Source: Metabacillus malikii (GTDB taxonomy: Bacteria; Bacillota; Bacilli; Bacillales; Bacillaceae). From it: DNA of 64,000 nucleotides. The translations under genes were made by a program, and so were the position numbers. Location: contig NZ_JAUSUD010000022.1 of the NCBI RefSeq assembly GCF_030813355.1, forward strand, positions 24,905 through 88,904. The letters run 5' to 3'. This document shows, piece after piece, positions 10,444-19,668 of this stretch (its first letter is position 1; each line of letters starts with the position of its first letter). Under the pieces are notes generated by a model. That model was not told the DNA's origin. It saw nothing but the letters and a program-made list of their open reading frames with translations, and made no database searches.

Positions 10444-11343
10444 TTATTTCACCCCTTCTGATTCATAATGCACCCAGAATTTAGATGTATAGAAAATGAT
10501 AGCTGTTAAAAGACCAACAATAATTAACATGATCCACGCCATCGCAGATGCATAACCCATATTGAAGAATTCAAATCCTTGAATGAAAAGATAGAGTGAA
10601 TATAGGAGTGTACCATCTAATGGACCACCAGTCCCTTTAGAAATGATAAACGCAGGTACAAATGTCATAAATGCTGCGATTGTTTGCATAATCGTATTAA
10701 ATAAGATAACTGGACTTAACATTGGTAACGTAATTTTCATGAATTTCTGCCAATAATTAGCTCCATCAACACTAGCTGCTTCATAATATGTTGCTGGAAT
10801 TCCCTTTAAACCAGCAAGGAATATTAACATCGATGAGCCAAATTGCCATACAGATAAAAAGATTAACATCCATAGTGCTGCAGTCGGGTCACCGAACCAG
10901 CGTACATCTGGGATACCTAATAAGTTTAATAAAATATTGACGATTCCTTCATCACCGAAAATATTTCTCCACATGATAGCAACAGCAACGCTACCACCAA
11001 TTAAAGACGGTAGATAAAACAAAGTTCGATATAGTCCTACGGCACGAGAGGCTGTATTTAAAATCATGGCAATAAGAAGGGCAAAACCAAGTCTTAATGG
11101 TACCCCTGCCAAAACATAAATTAAGGTGACCTTTAACGATTGCCAATATCTTGGATCCTGTGTAAACATTTTTTGATAGTTTTCCAAACCAATCCAAACA
11201 GGTGCACCAAATAGATTGTACTTTGTAAACGATAAATACAGTGAGGTAACTATTGGGATTAGTGTAAATGCCAAGAACCCTATAACAAAGGGACTAATAA
11301 ATAAGTATCCCTTTAAGTTTTGTCTAATAGCTTGAGCACTCAT
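10444..11343 (-). CDS. Carbohydrate ABC transporter permease (YesP/MalF type)
   Basis: A 299-aa permease with six predicted membrane spans and an EAA loop (YYEAASVDGANYWQKFMKIT, then LP). It is paired with the MalG-type permease that follows. The gene begins about 270 nt after the binding-protein gene; that gap holds an inverted-repeat element, which may lower permease expression relative to the binding protein. The product, with the binding proteins at 11612 and 5417, would form the uronate-oligosaccharide importer. Confidence 0.93.
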   Translation of the reverse strand: MSAQAIRQNLKGYLFISPFVIGFLAFTLIPIVTSLYLSFTKYNLFGAPVWIGLENYQKMFTQDPRYWQSLKVTLIYVLAGVPLRLGFALLIAMILNTASRAVGLYRTLFYLPSLIGGSVAVAIMWRNIFGDEGIVNILLNLLGIPDVRWFGDPTAALWMLIFLSVWQFGSSMLIFLAGLKGIPATYYEAASVDGANYWQKFMKITLPMLSPVILFNTIMQTIAAFMTFVPAFIISKGTGGPLDGTLLYSLYLFIQGFEFFNMGYASAMAWIMLIIVGLLTAIIFYTSKFWVHYESEGVK

Positions 11344-11428
11344 ATAATCATTTCCTTTCTCGGCTCGTTAACCTTCAAAATAAGAATGACTCAGGATAAT
11401 ATAAGAAGTTGCATAATCTCAGAAAACA

Positions 11429-11543
11429 GGGAGTGACTCATAAAGGTCTGTTTCCTTTAACTAATACATTTATAGACTACATGCCTTAAGCCTTTATCCA
11501 TATATGTATTCTAAGGAACTGCCCCTTTGGTTTTGAGTCACCC
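11429..11543. repeat. GTGACTCA-bounded inverted-repeat element, copy A
   Basis: GGGAGTGACTCA (11429-11440) pairs with TGAGTCACCC (11534-11543). Inside it AAAGGTCTGTTTCC faces GGAACTGCCCCTTT and ATACAT faces ATGTAT, so the whole 115 bp can form a long imperfect hairpin. It sits between the binding-protein gene and the permease genes. On the minus strand it is followed by TGTTTTCT, so it may act as a partial terminator or 3' mRNA stabiliser. Copies B and C are at 22142 and 52393. Confidence 0.75.
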
Positions 11544-11611
11544 ACCTACTTAATGCGTTTACATATTTCCACTAGTTATTGTCGAGCCACTCTTATCAAT
11601 CAAAAGATTGT

Positions 11612-12919
11612 TTATTTATTTTGTGATAAGATACTTTCTGCTTGTTGTCTAAATTGTTTAGCAGCATCCTTCACTTCAAGTTGCCCATAAGACATTTGTT
11701 CACTTAAGTTATCAAGCATTTCAATTACTTCACCAGCACCAATTGGATCTGGACCATCAAATTCTGAACTATTTTGTTCCGCCCATTCTACACTATCGAA
11801 CACTAATGTTTGTTCAGGAGTTAACTCAGATTTTAATGCTTCTTTAACAGCAGATGAGCCTGGAACACCACGGTCACCAAGAATGATTTTATTAGCTTCT
11901 ATATCATTCACAAAGTAGTCGATGAATTTTGCTGCTTCTTCTTGGTGTTTAGAATTTTCAGCTACTGACCAGAACATACTTGGTTTTAAATATAAGCCGT
12001 CACTTGCATTAGGTCCTGGCATATTGTGAATTTTTAATGGTCGATTGGCAACTTGCTGTAAGCCGACAAATTGATTAGACCATTGCCAAATACCAATTGC
12101 ATCTTGTGTTACGACAGGGTCATCTTCAATACCTTTTAATTGTGCAAGATAATCAGGTGTTGGAACTGCTTTATCCTTCACTAGTCCAGACGTCATTTCG
12201 AAGAAGTCGATAAATAATTGGTCGTCATCATAGCCTAATCCAGTACCATCTTTACTATATAAAGATTTTCCTAGTGTTCTTAAGTAGTAGTTAAAGAACA
12301 CATCTGCTTTCATACCTGTATCAACGTATAATCCAGCATCTTTTGCTTTTTTAGCTAGTTCTTTATAGTCATCCCAAGTCCAATCTTCTTCAAGACTATC
12401 TACCCCTACCTTTTTCAATAACTCAGGGTCATAATTGAATCCAACGACGTTTACCCCTGCATTAAATCCGTATAGCTTATCATCGATTTTTCCACCATTG
12501 ATATAATTTTCAGTGAAATTTGTTGTATCAATTTGCTCACCAATAAATGGAGATAAATCAGCTAATTGTCCGTTTTCAGCATATTGTGAGAAATATGACA
12601 AGTCCATTTGAATAATGTCAGGTAATTGATTAGCAGAAGCTTGTGGTGCTAACTTTTTCCAGTAATCATCCCAGCTTGCATACTCTGCTTGAATTTTCAC
12701 ATTAGGATTCTTCTCCTCGTACTTTTTGATTACTTCAAGTGTATAATCATTTCGCGTTTGCTCACCCCACCAAGCGATTCGAAGGGTAATTTTCCCATCT
12801 TTATCTTTACCAGAATTAGAACTAGACCCCCCTGATGAGCTTGTTCCTCCACTACAAGCAGCCATTGAAAACACCATAAAAACCGCTAAAAATAACACCA
12901 AGAATTTCTTCATTTTCAT
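11612..12919 (-). CDS. Extracellular sugar-binding lipoprotein (YesO-like)
   Basis: The main solute-binding protein of the importer, 435 aa, with a lipoprotein signal peptide (FSMAAC, Cys22) and a Ser/Gly linker. The mature part is a family 1 binding protein (RIAWWGEQTRNDYT, SWDDYWKKLAP, LPDIIQMDLSYFSQY). It heads the transport operon, preceded by a perfect cre site and a terminator that separates it from the regulatory genes. The ligand is probably a uronate-containing oligosaccharide, inferred from neighbouring enzymes. Confidence 0.93.
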   Translation of the reverse strand: MKMKKFLVLFLAVFMVFSMAACSGGTSSSGGSSSNSGKDKDGKITLRIAWWGEQTRNDYTLEVIKKYEEKNPNVKIQAEYASWDDYWKKLAPQASANQLPDIIQMDLSYFSQYAENGQLADLSPFIGEQIDTTNFTENYINGGKIDDKLYGFNAGVNVVGFNYDPELLKKVGVDSLEEDWTWDDYKELAKKAKDAGLYVDTGMKADVFFNYYLRTLGKSLYSKDGTGLGYDDDQLFIDFFEMTSGLVKDKAVPTPDYLAQLKGIEDDPVVTQDAIGIWQWSNQFVGLQQVANRPLKIHNMPGPNASDGLYLKPSMFWSVAENSKHQEEAAKFIDYFVNDIEANKIILGDRGVPGSSAVKEALKSELTPEQTLVFDSVEWAEQNSSEFDGPDPIGAGEVIEMLDNLSEQMSYGQLEVKDAAKQFRQQAESILSQNK

Positions 12920-12932
12920 CCCCCTTTTTTAT

Positions 12933-12946
12933 TGTTAACGCTTACA
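12933..12946 (-). promoter_or_regulatory. CcpA-binding cre site
   Basis: Read on the minus strand the sequence is TGTAAGCGTTAACA, which fits the cre consensus TGWAANCGNTNWCA at every defined position. It lies 13-27 nt upstream of the binding-protein start codon, downstream of any promoter, a usual place for roadblock-type carbon catabolite repression. Confidence 0.8.
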
Positions 12947-13099
12947 AGTACTATTCTAGAGCCTTTTTCCTGTCATTTGAATTGAAAAATCAGACATAAA
13001 TGTTTAAAAAACAGAGTTTTCATCGTTTCTACACATTGATGAACCTTTATTGGACTAAATATTAATAAATACATCGGATGAAATTGTACTCCGAAATAA

Positions 13100-13127
13100 A
13101 AAAAACCATTACCAAATAGATAATGGA
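13100..13127 (-). terminator. Intrinsic terminator after the response regulator gene
   Basis: On the minus strand CCATTATC-TATTT-GGTAATGG is followed by a run of eight T. It lies just past the end of the YesN-like gene and separates regulator transcription from the transport operon. Confidence 0.85.
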
Positions 13128-13136
13128 TGTGTACTT

Positions 13137-14678
13137 CTAACAAATTACTTTCCGATATTCAGAAGGAGTATACCCTGTATATTTTTTAAAAACTTGACTG
13201 AAATATTGTGGGTTATCCCCGTAACCAATTTCCTCAGCCAAAGTAAACACTTTTACATCGTCCATTTTCTGAATCTGTTCAATTGCCCTTTCGATTCTAA
13301 TTCTCGTGACATAGCTAGAAAATTTCTCACCTGTTTCCTGCTTGAACAATTTACCTAAATAATCCGGATTCATATAAACTTTATTTGCAATCCATTTTAA
13401 TGAAAGTTCCGTGTTACTGAGGTTTTGCTCAACTAGACTAATCATGTTATTAATAATTCCTGAATGATTAGACATATGCCTCTCAAGATGATAGTCTGTA
13501 ATTTGTTTAGCATTTTGTATAAAGAAAGACTTCATCTGTTGAATCGTATCCATTTCCATTAATGAAGACATCTTTTCCATATACGTTTTCACACAATATG
13601 AATCAGAATATTGAATAATCTCCATAAATAAATGCATGACGTATGACCGCGTTAAACTAGTCGATAACATCATGTTCGTCATTTCATTAAAGAATGCTGC
13701 TATTTCCTTCTCGACCTTTTCCCAGTTTCCTGATTTTATTAATAGACATAGTTTTTTCCCATCATATTCATACTGATTCTTTTTCTTTGTTTGCTGAATT
13801 TCTTTTTTTGTGATTAGACTTCCATCACCTAAAAAGAAACGATGGTTTAAACATTCTAATGCTTCTAAATATAATGCTCGAGCTTTTGAAATATGGTCAT
13901 GTTCACTAATTGCAATCGTTAAGGTTAAGCCATAGATAGCATTAAAATGATGTTTTAGCTGTTCGATTTTTCCTTTAAGAATTTCAATGCTTCTTTCGGC
14001 AATGATAAATATCGCATAATCACCTATTGTTGTGGAAAGTACTGAGGGAGCAAAAATGTCAACTCCTAGATTATTAATGACAAACATTTGCTCATCAAAA
14101 CTTTCTCCCTCAGGCTTTATAAGCATAACACGTATAGTTTGACCTTTAAAATTGACTTGAATTAGTCTCTCGTAAAAAGTAACGCTTCTCTTATTATCCA
14201 ATTTTGTCGATATAAACTCTCTAAGAAGTTGTTTTTTTACATATGGTTGGATTTGGCTTAGTTGTGACTTCATGTCATCTAGAAAGCGCTCTCTTTTTTC
14301 TTCAATTAATAATTCTTTCTTTACTGAAGTTAATGCATCTACAATGTGCTTTTCATTACAAGGTTTTAATAGATATTGCTTAACACCATATTCCATCGCT
14401 TGTTTTGCATAATTAAATTCACCAAACCCAGATAGAATAATAAATTTTACATTTATTTTCTCTTTCGCAACTTTTTCGACCAATTCAAGTCCAGTTAAAC
14501 CTGGCATTTTTATATCACATATGATAATATCAGGCTGATTTTTTTTAATTAGTTGATATGCTTCTATTCCATTTCTAGCAGTGCCGATTAATCGAAGACC
14601 TAAGCTTTGCCAATTTATTATTTTCGAAATACCATCTAAAATAATCCGCTCGTCATCTACTAACAGAACATCATACAT
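13137..14678 (-). CDS. Response regulator with AraC-type DNA-binding domain (YesN-like)
   Basis: A 513-aa two-component response regulator. The N-terminal receiver has the acidic pair (DDE, 8-10), phosphoacceptor Asp55 (ICDIKMPG) and conserved Lys in LLKPC. A long middle segment is typical of YesN proteins. The C-terminal ~100 residues are a double AraC helix-turn-helix ending in GYGDNPQYFSQVFKKYTGYTPSEYR. It starts 4 nt after the kinase gene with a GAGGTGA ribosome binding site. It probably activates the transport and hydrolase operon downstream. Confidence 0.95.
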   Translation of the reverse strand: MYDVLLVDDERIILDGISKIINWQSLGLRLIGTARNGIEAYQLIKKNQPDIIICDIKMPGLTGLELVEKVAKEKINVKFIILSGFGEFNYAKQAMEYGVKQYLLKPCNEKHIVDALTSVKKELLIEEKRERFLDDMKSQLSQIQPYVKKQLLREFISTKLDNKRSVTFYERLIQVNFKGQTIRVMLIKPEGESFDEQMFVINNLGVDIFAPSVLSTTIGDYAIFIIAERSIEILKGKIEQLKHHFNAIYGLTLTIAISEHDHISKARALYLEALECLNHRFFLGDGSLITKKEIQQTKKKNQYEYDGKKLCLLIKSGNWEKVEKEIAAFFNEMTNMMLSTSLTRSYVMHLFMEIIQYSDSYCVKTYMEKMSSLMEMDTIQQMKSFFIQNAKQITDYHLERHMSNHSGIINNMISLVEQNLSNTELSLKWIANKVYMNPDYLGKLFKQETGEKFSSYVTRIRIERAIEQIQKMDDVKVFTLAEEIGYGDNPQYFSQVFKKYTGYTPSEYRKVIC

Positions 14679-14682
14679 GGTT

Positions 14683-16455
14683 TCACCTCGTTTCGCATGG
14701 AATGACTATGATAACTTTAGTACCTAAGTTCAATGTACTTTCTATTTTCACACCGTATTCCTCGCCGAAAACTAACTTAATTCTAGAGTCAATATTTTTA
14801 ATCCCAATCCCATTACCCTTACTATTCACATTACCTTTAATAATCTTAGAGATTTGATTTTCATCTATTCCTACTCCGTTATCTTCAACTATCAGGTGAA
14901 TATTTCCGTCAGCTTTATATGCGGAGACTGAAATATGGCAACATTCAATCATTGACTCTAGTCCATAATTGATTGAATTTTCGACTAGGGGTTGAATGAT
15001 TAATTTAGGAAGTTTGCAATCTAGGACTTGTTCATCAATATATAAATTGAAATTTAATCTCTCCTCAAATCTAAACTTTTGAATCGTTACATAATGATTT
15101 ACAATTTCAATTTCTTCCCGAAGCGTAATGACATCTTCTTTAATACTTATAGCATTTCTAAGTAAATATCCTAAAGATTCTACCATATTAGATATTTGTT
15201 GTTGTTTATTTATTTTTGCTAACCAATTTATAGATTCGAGTGTATTATATAAAAAATGCGGATTTATTTGTGATTGTAATGCTTTAAACTCTGTATCTTT
15301 AATTAATAATTGCTTTTCATAATTTTCTTTAATTAATTCGTTTATTCGTTCAATCATTGTATAAAAATTGTGATGTAAGATTCCTACTTCATCTTTTTCA
15401 CCATAGTCGTGTAATTTCAATGTTTCAGATATATTAAAATCTCCCTGTTGGACATTTTTCATTGATGATACTAAGTTCTCTATTGGATTTGTTATATGTC
15501 TTGAAAACTTTACCGCTAAAAATATTGCTCCTGAGTATAATAATAAAAATATAAAAATAACAATATATTTCATTGCTGTGACTTTAGCAAACATCGAACC
15601 AAAAGGGATGATATTCCAGTACGTCCAATCTGAATAGGGTGATTGAAAGTATGTAATGAAAAAGCTACGTCCCTTTACCTTTTGGATAAAATAGCCTTGA
15701 CTATCAGCAGTCGAATAAACTAAATGTTCGTAATTGAATATATTTTCTTCTCTATAAAAGGGCCCCTGTCGATTTGAAATGATAATGCCCCCTTCATGAC
15801 CATCCCATACTTTCGGTAGCTCCTTGATAATTTCATCTAAATTCACTTCGATAATTAATGTTGCTAAAAACTCTAAGCTTAAATTTTTATATGCCTTTAT
15901 TTGACGAGTTGAGTAAATGTAATTATTTGTTTTCGCATCAGAAACCCATACATTACTGCCGTTTCCACCAACTGCCTTATCAATTAATACATCCTTCATT
16001 TTATCAATTCTTTTAGAATGATTACTCCCTGCACGATATTCTCTGCCACTTTGATCATATAAATAAATTGATTGTATATATTTTTCATTTCCTATAAAAC
16101 TAGTTAACTTTTCCCATATTTCACTTTCAATCTGGAATTGTTCATATTTTGAGATTTCTTCTTTCGTCCTTGTTAGATGTGATTGAAGTACACTATCTTT
16201 TAATATGTTAAAAGATAATTCCTCAATATTTGTCAGTTCATCTTCAATTTGTTTAGATGACATAATTAATACTTGTGATGATTTTCGATATATTTGTTGA
16301 TCATACATGTTAAAGGCAAACTGAAAACCAACCACTGTAAATAACAGACAAATAAGCATTATAATAGAGATAATTGTAATCAACTTATATTTAATTTTTG
16401 AATTATTATACATATTATGGAGGTACAAAACGAAATTTGTTATTTTATTTTTCAC
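14683..16455 (-). CDS. Sensor histidine kinase (YesM-like, LytS/HPK8 type)
   Basis: A 590-aa membrane kinase partnered with the YesN-like regulator. It has one membrane span near residues 22-44, an extracellular dCache-like sensor of about 240 residues, a second span near 290-312 and a HAMP segment. The His-kinase block (QSQINPHFLYNTLESINWLA) follows, then an HATPase with N box (IIQPLVENSINYGLE) and G box (VEDNGVGI, GNGIGIKNI). It likely senses an oligosaccharide, or the binding protein carrying it, outside the cell. Confidence 0.95.
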   Translation of the reverse strand: MKNKITNFVLYLHNMYNNSKIKYKLITIISIIMLICLLFTVVGFQFAFNMYDQQIYRKSSQVLIMSSKQIEDELTNIEELSFNILKDSVLQSHLTRTKEEISKYEQFQIESEIWEKLTSFIGNEKYIQSIYLYDQSGREYRAGSNHSKRIDKMKDVLIDKAVGGNGSNVWVSDAKTNNYIYSTRQIKAYKNLSLEFLATLIIEVNLDEIIKELPKVWDGHEGGIIISNRQGPFYREENIFNYEHLVYSTADSQGYFIQKVKGRSFFITYFQSPYSDWTYWNIIPFGSMFAKVTAMKYIVIFIFLLLYSGAIFLAVKFSRHITNPIENLVSSMKNVQQGDFNISETLKLHDYGEKDEVGILHHNFYTMIERINELIKENYEKQLLIKDTEFKALQSQINPHFLYNTLESINWLAKINKQQQISNMVESLGYLLRNAISIKEDVITLREEIEIVNHYVTIQKFRFEERLNFNLYIDEQVLDCKLPKLIIQPLVENSINYGLESMIECCHISVSAYKADGNIHLIVEDNGVGIDENQISKIIKGNVNSKGNGIGIKNIDSRIKLVFGEEYGVKIESTLNLGTKVIIVIPCETR

Positions 16456-16552
16456 TTCTGTTATCCTCCAGCTTCAAAGATATCAAACTATCTCGGCCAC
16501 TTACTGAAAAGGCTTTCAATTTTAAACGCTAACATTTTTGTTAGATTTGTCA

Positions 16553-16930
16553 TTATTCACTCTTTAGTGGGTATCCCATTGTTGACATCAGTGCTAATCC
16601 TGGTTGTGTTGAATCTAAACGACTATATTGAACGATAATCGGAAGGTCACTTTCAACTTCAATTGAATATGGAACATTTACAGGTATTTTTTCACCGTTT
16701 AATTCTAATGATGAGGTACGAATATGATGGCTTCTTTTTGAATGGATCATCATTGGTATTTTTTCTATCGGGTCCCGATCTTCAAAGTAAATTGTAATAT
16801 ATATAGCTGTATCCTCGTTATTGCAATTTACTATACAAATAGATTCATGACTTATTAATTCACCGGAACTTAATGGCGGGATAAAACCGTCTGGGATAAT
16901 CCAATGTGTTTCACCTTTTTTTCTATTCAT
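16553..16930 (-). CDS. Sensory rhodopsin transducer (ASRT)-family protein
   Basis: A 125-aa soluble protein, start ATG 16930 after an AGAAGGGAGAAG ribosome binding site. It matches the Anabaena sensory rhodopsin transducer family as I recall it: WIIPDGFIPPLSSG near the N-terminus, ISHESICIVNCNNEDTAIYITIYFEDR in the middle, a HHIRTSSL segment and IVQYSRLDSTQPGLALMSTM near the end. No rhodopsin gene is in the window. It is the first gene of the minus-strand run leading into the YesM/YesN genes, about 100 nt away. ASRT homologues in non-phototrophs have been proposed to bind sugars or related ligands; a role in sensing or regulating this locus is inference. Confidence 0.85.
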   Translation of the reverse strand: MNRKKGETHWIIPDGFIPPLSSGELISHESICIVNCNNEDTAIYITIYFEDRDPIEKIPMMIHSKRSHHIRTSSLELNGEKIPVNVPYSIEVESDLPIIVQYSRLDSTQPGLALMSTMGYPLKSE

Positions 16931-17152
16931 TATTTTCTTCTCCCTTCTAAATAAACAATAATGTATATTATGGTATTCTTTTGTATGTTAATGTTCATTA
17001 TAATATCTTTTTTTCCTTCTAACAACAATAAATAATTTTCAAAATCACCTCTATTCACTTCAGAATTAGTTTGTGGCTTAAAAATTGACTAATGATATGT
17101 ATTTAGCGGAGAATATAAATTAGTCATTATATTTAATATAGGAGAGATTAAA

Positions 17153-17659
17153 GTGAACGAGAGACTTGAAAAAACATGTAAGGAATCTTTAGTTATTAAA
17201 ACTAGTCGGGTATTTCCTTTAGATACGAATAATCATGACACGTTATTTGGCGGAAAGTTAATGAGCTATATTGATGATATCGCTTCTATTTCTGCTGCAA
17301 AACATTCTAGATGTGATGTCGTAACAGCATCAACCGATTCTGTTGATTTTCTTGTCCCAATTAGACAAAGTGAAGCCGTCAGTTTACAGTCCTACGTTTC
17401 ATCTGTTGGTCGCTCTTCAATGGAGGTATTTGTTAAAGTTATATCTGAAGACTTGCGAACAGGAAAACGAAAACTTGCAGCCACTTCTTTTTTAACATTT
17501 GTAGCTTTAGATGATGAAGGAAAACCGGTAACTGTGCCAAAAGTTGTCCCTGAATCTGATGAGGAAAAAATGTTATATCATAGTGCACAACAGCGAATTA
17601 ACCATCGAAAGGAACGGAGAGAACATAGCGAGGCATTTGCAAAAGTCGTTACCCTCTAA
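17153..17659 (+). CDS. Acyl-CoA thioesterase, hotdog fold (YkhA-like)
   Basis: Hydrolyses acyl-CoA to free acid and CoA in the cytoplasm. The 168-aa protein has a hotdog domain with the family block NNHDTLFGGKLMSYIDDIASISA near residues 23-44 and VDFLVPIRQSEAV, then a charged C-terminal tail. It starts at GTG 17153 after AGGAGAG. It is monocistronic and ends at a strong bidirectional terminator shared with katA. Confidence 0.9.
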   Translation: MNERLEKTCKESLVIKTSRVFPLDTNNHDTLFGGKLMSYIDDIASISAAKHSRCDVVTASTDSVDFLVPIRQSEAVSLQSYVSSVGRSSMEVFVKVISEDLRTGKRKLAATSFLTFVALDDEGKPVTVPKVVPESDEEKMLYHSAQQRINHRKERREHSEAFAKVVTL

Positions 17660-17728
17660 GCAGGTGTGTTTCTACCAGTCAATAATAGCTTATAGTAAAT
17701 GTTTATGGCCATACAGTTCAACAAGAAA

Positions 17729-17763
17729 AAGGTACCCATTTATAAAATGGGTACCTTTTTTTT
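17729..17763. terminator. Bidirectional intrinsic terminator
   Basis: GGTACCCATTT (17731-17741) pairs perfectly with AAATGGGTACC (17745-17755), with A5 before and T8 after. It lies between the convergent thioesterase and catalase genes and can serve both. Confidence 0.92.
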
Positions 17764-17816
17764 GAGAATGAGAATGAGAATAGTTTGAGAATTCCTTTTT
17801 ATTAATACGTTTTAAA

Positions 17817-19271
17817 TTATTTTACTTCTTCAGGAACAGAAAGGCCTAAACCTTCAGCAATACGAGCACCAAATTCAGCGTCTGCCTTAAAGAAATGACC
17901 AATTTGACGTAATTTGATTTCGTCTTTTTCAACTGGTTTCATTGCACCTACAATGTTATTAACTGTACGAGTACGCTCTTCTTCACTCATTAAACGGTAT
18001 AAATCTCCAGCTTGCGTGTAATGATCATTATGATCGTAAGGCACACTTTCAGCAACTCCTGTAACAGGGAATGCTGCTTGTTTATTTTCTGAAGTTTCAA
18101 CAGCACCACCGTAGCTATTTGGTTCGTAATATACATCAGGATTTTTACCGTTAGTCATCGTCATAAATCCGTCACGTTGATTGTTATCGACATCTGCATG
18201 AGGTCGGTTAATTGGTAATTGATTATGGTTAACACCAACACGATAACGATGTGCATCCGCATATGCAAATAAACGACCTTGTAACATCTTATCCGGTGAT
18301 ACATCTACACCAGGTACAAGAGTTCCAGGTGAGAATGTTGCTTGTTCAACTTCAGCAAAATAGTTCTCTGGATTACGGTCAAGAACCATACGACCTACTT
18401 CAATTAATGGATAATCTTTATGTGACCACGTTTTTGTCACATCGAATGGATCAAAACGGTAAGTATTTGCATCTTCTAATGGCATAACTTGAACATATAA
18501 TGTCCATGATGGGAAATCGCCATTTTTGATTGCGTTAAATAAATCTTCAGTATGATAATCTGGGTTTTCACCTGCTAATTTCTCAGCAACAGCTGGGTCT
18601 AAATTTTTTACACCCTGGTCCGTTTTAAAATGATATTTTATCCACACGCCTTCACCTTCAGCGTTTGTCCATTTAAATGTATGGCTTCCATAACCATTCA
18701 TGTGGCGAAGAGTTGCTGGAATACCGCGGTCTCCCATTAAGTATGTTACTTGATGCAAAGATTCTGGTGAATGTGACCAGAAATCCCAAACAGCATTAGG
18801 ATTTTTCAAATGTGTTTGTGGGTGACGCTTTTGCGTATGAATGAAATCAGGGAATTTAATTGCATCACGTATAAAGAATATCGGTGTGTTGTTCCCGACG
18901 ATATCGTAGTTACCGTCTTCTGTGTAAAACTTAACTGCAAATCCTCTAGGGTCACGTACAGTGTCAGCAGAACCTAGTTCACCAGCAACAGTAGAAAATC
19001 TAATAAACATTGGTGTTCGTTTACCTACACCATTAAATAATTTTGCTTTTGTATATTTTGAAACATCATTTGTTACTTCAAAATATCCGTGCGCACCTGC
19101 ACCTTTTGCATGTACGACACGCTCTGGAACTCTTTCTCTATTAAAATGTGCCAGTTTTTCTAGTAGATGCACATCTTGAATTAATACTGGGCCTCTAGCC
19201 CCTGCAGTCATAGAATTTTGGTTGTCACCGACTGGTGCACCCCAACTAGTAGTTAATCTGTTATTTGTCAT
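17817..19271 (-). CDS. katA: Vegetative catalase (monofunctional, heme)
   Basis: Decomposes hydrogen peroxide in the cytoplasm. This is a 484-aa small-subunit clade catalase with catalytic His54 ([17 protein letters not shown]), the distal Asn region ([24 protein letters not shown]) and the heme-ligand Tyr block ([21 protein letters not shown]). It starts at ATG 19271 after GAGGTGA. A perfect PerR box lies about 70 bp upstream, so peroxide induction through PerR derepression is expected, as for B. subtilis katA. Confidence 0.97.
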   Translation of the reverse strand: MTNNRLTTSWGAPVGDNQNSMTAGARGPVLIQDVHLLEKLAHFNRERVPERVVHAKGAGAHGYFEVTNDVSKYTKAKLFNGVGKRTPMFIRFSTVAGELGSADTVRDPRGFAVKFYTEDGNYDIVGNNTPIFFIRDAIKFPDFIHTQKRHPQTHLKNPNAVWDFWSHSPESLHQVTYLMGDRGIPATLRHMNGYGSHTFKWTNAEGEGVWIKYHFKTDQGVKNLDPAVAEKLAGENPDYHTEDLFNAIKNGDFPSWTLYVQVMPLEDANTYRFDPFDVTKTWSHKDYPLIEVGRMVLDRNPENYFAEVEQATFSPGTLVPGVDVSPDKMLQGRLFAYADAHRYRVGVNHNQLPINRPHADVDNNQRDGFMTMTNGKNPDVYYEPNSYGGAVETSENKQAAFPVTGVAESVPYDHNDHYTQAGDLYRLMSEEERTRTVNNIVGAMKPVEKDEIKLRQIGHFFKADAEFGARIAEGLGLSVPEEVK

Positions 19272-19341
19272 TATAGAATCACCTCGTAATGTTTTAATCT
19301 ATTATTATAATAACATGTTTTAATTAAAAATCAATACTTTT

Positions 19342-19356
19342 TTATAATTATTATAA
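19342..19356. promoter_or_regulatory. PerR box upstream of katA
   Basis: TTATAATTATTATAA is an exact match to the PerR operator consensus TTATAATnATTATAA. It lies about 70 bp upstream of the katA start codon, in the promoter region. A second palindromic A/T stretch (TTATTATAATAA) is nearer the gene, around 19304. Confidence 0.85.
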
Positions 19357-19591
19357 TTTAATATTTAAAATCATATATTAGTAATTTTAAATTAGAATAT
19401 TTTTATAAAAATTAAGTTGCTACTTTTACTATTGTTCTGAGTATTTATCACTTTGAACCCCTAAGTTGAAAGGATTTCTAAGAATCCACTAGCGAATGAC
19501 TAGTACGTTCTGAACATGGGTTTATACTTACAGTTAACTGCTTTAAAAACCAATACGAATTGAGGAATTTACTATTAAAAGATAAATTCAA

Positions 19592-19656
19592 AAAAAATCA
19601 CTCTCTGAAATATCAATTAATAATCTTAAATGATATTACAAAGAGTGTGTCGTCTT
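19592..19656 (-). terminator. Terminator after succinate-semialdehyde dehydrogenase gene
   Basis: CACTCT and then GAAATATCA on one arm face TGATATT and AGAGTG on the other, around an A/T-rich loop. On the minus strand the hairpin is followed by a run of eight T. It lies just past the dehydrogenase stop codon. The remaining gap up to the katA promoter (about 19360-19590) holds no gene that I can support. Confidence 0.75.
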
Positions 19657-19668
19657 CTAATCTAGCTT

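Noticed and set aside
11550..11566. Possible second cre site (TGTAAACGCATTAA) after the binding-protein gene
   Set aside because: It has two mismatches at defined positions and lies past the end of the gene, not near a promoter.
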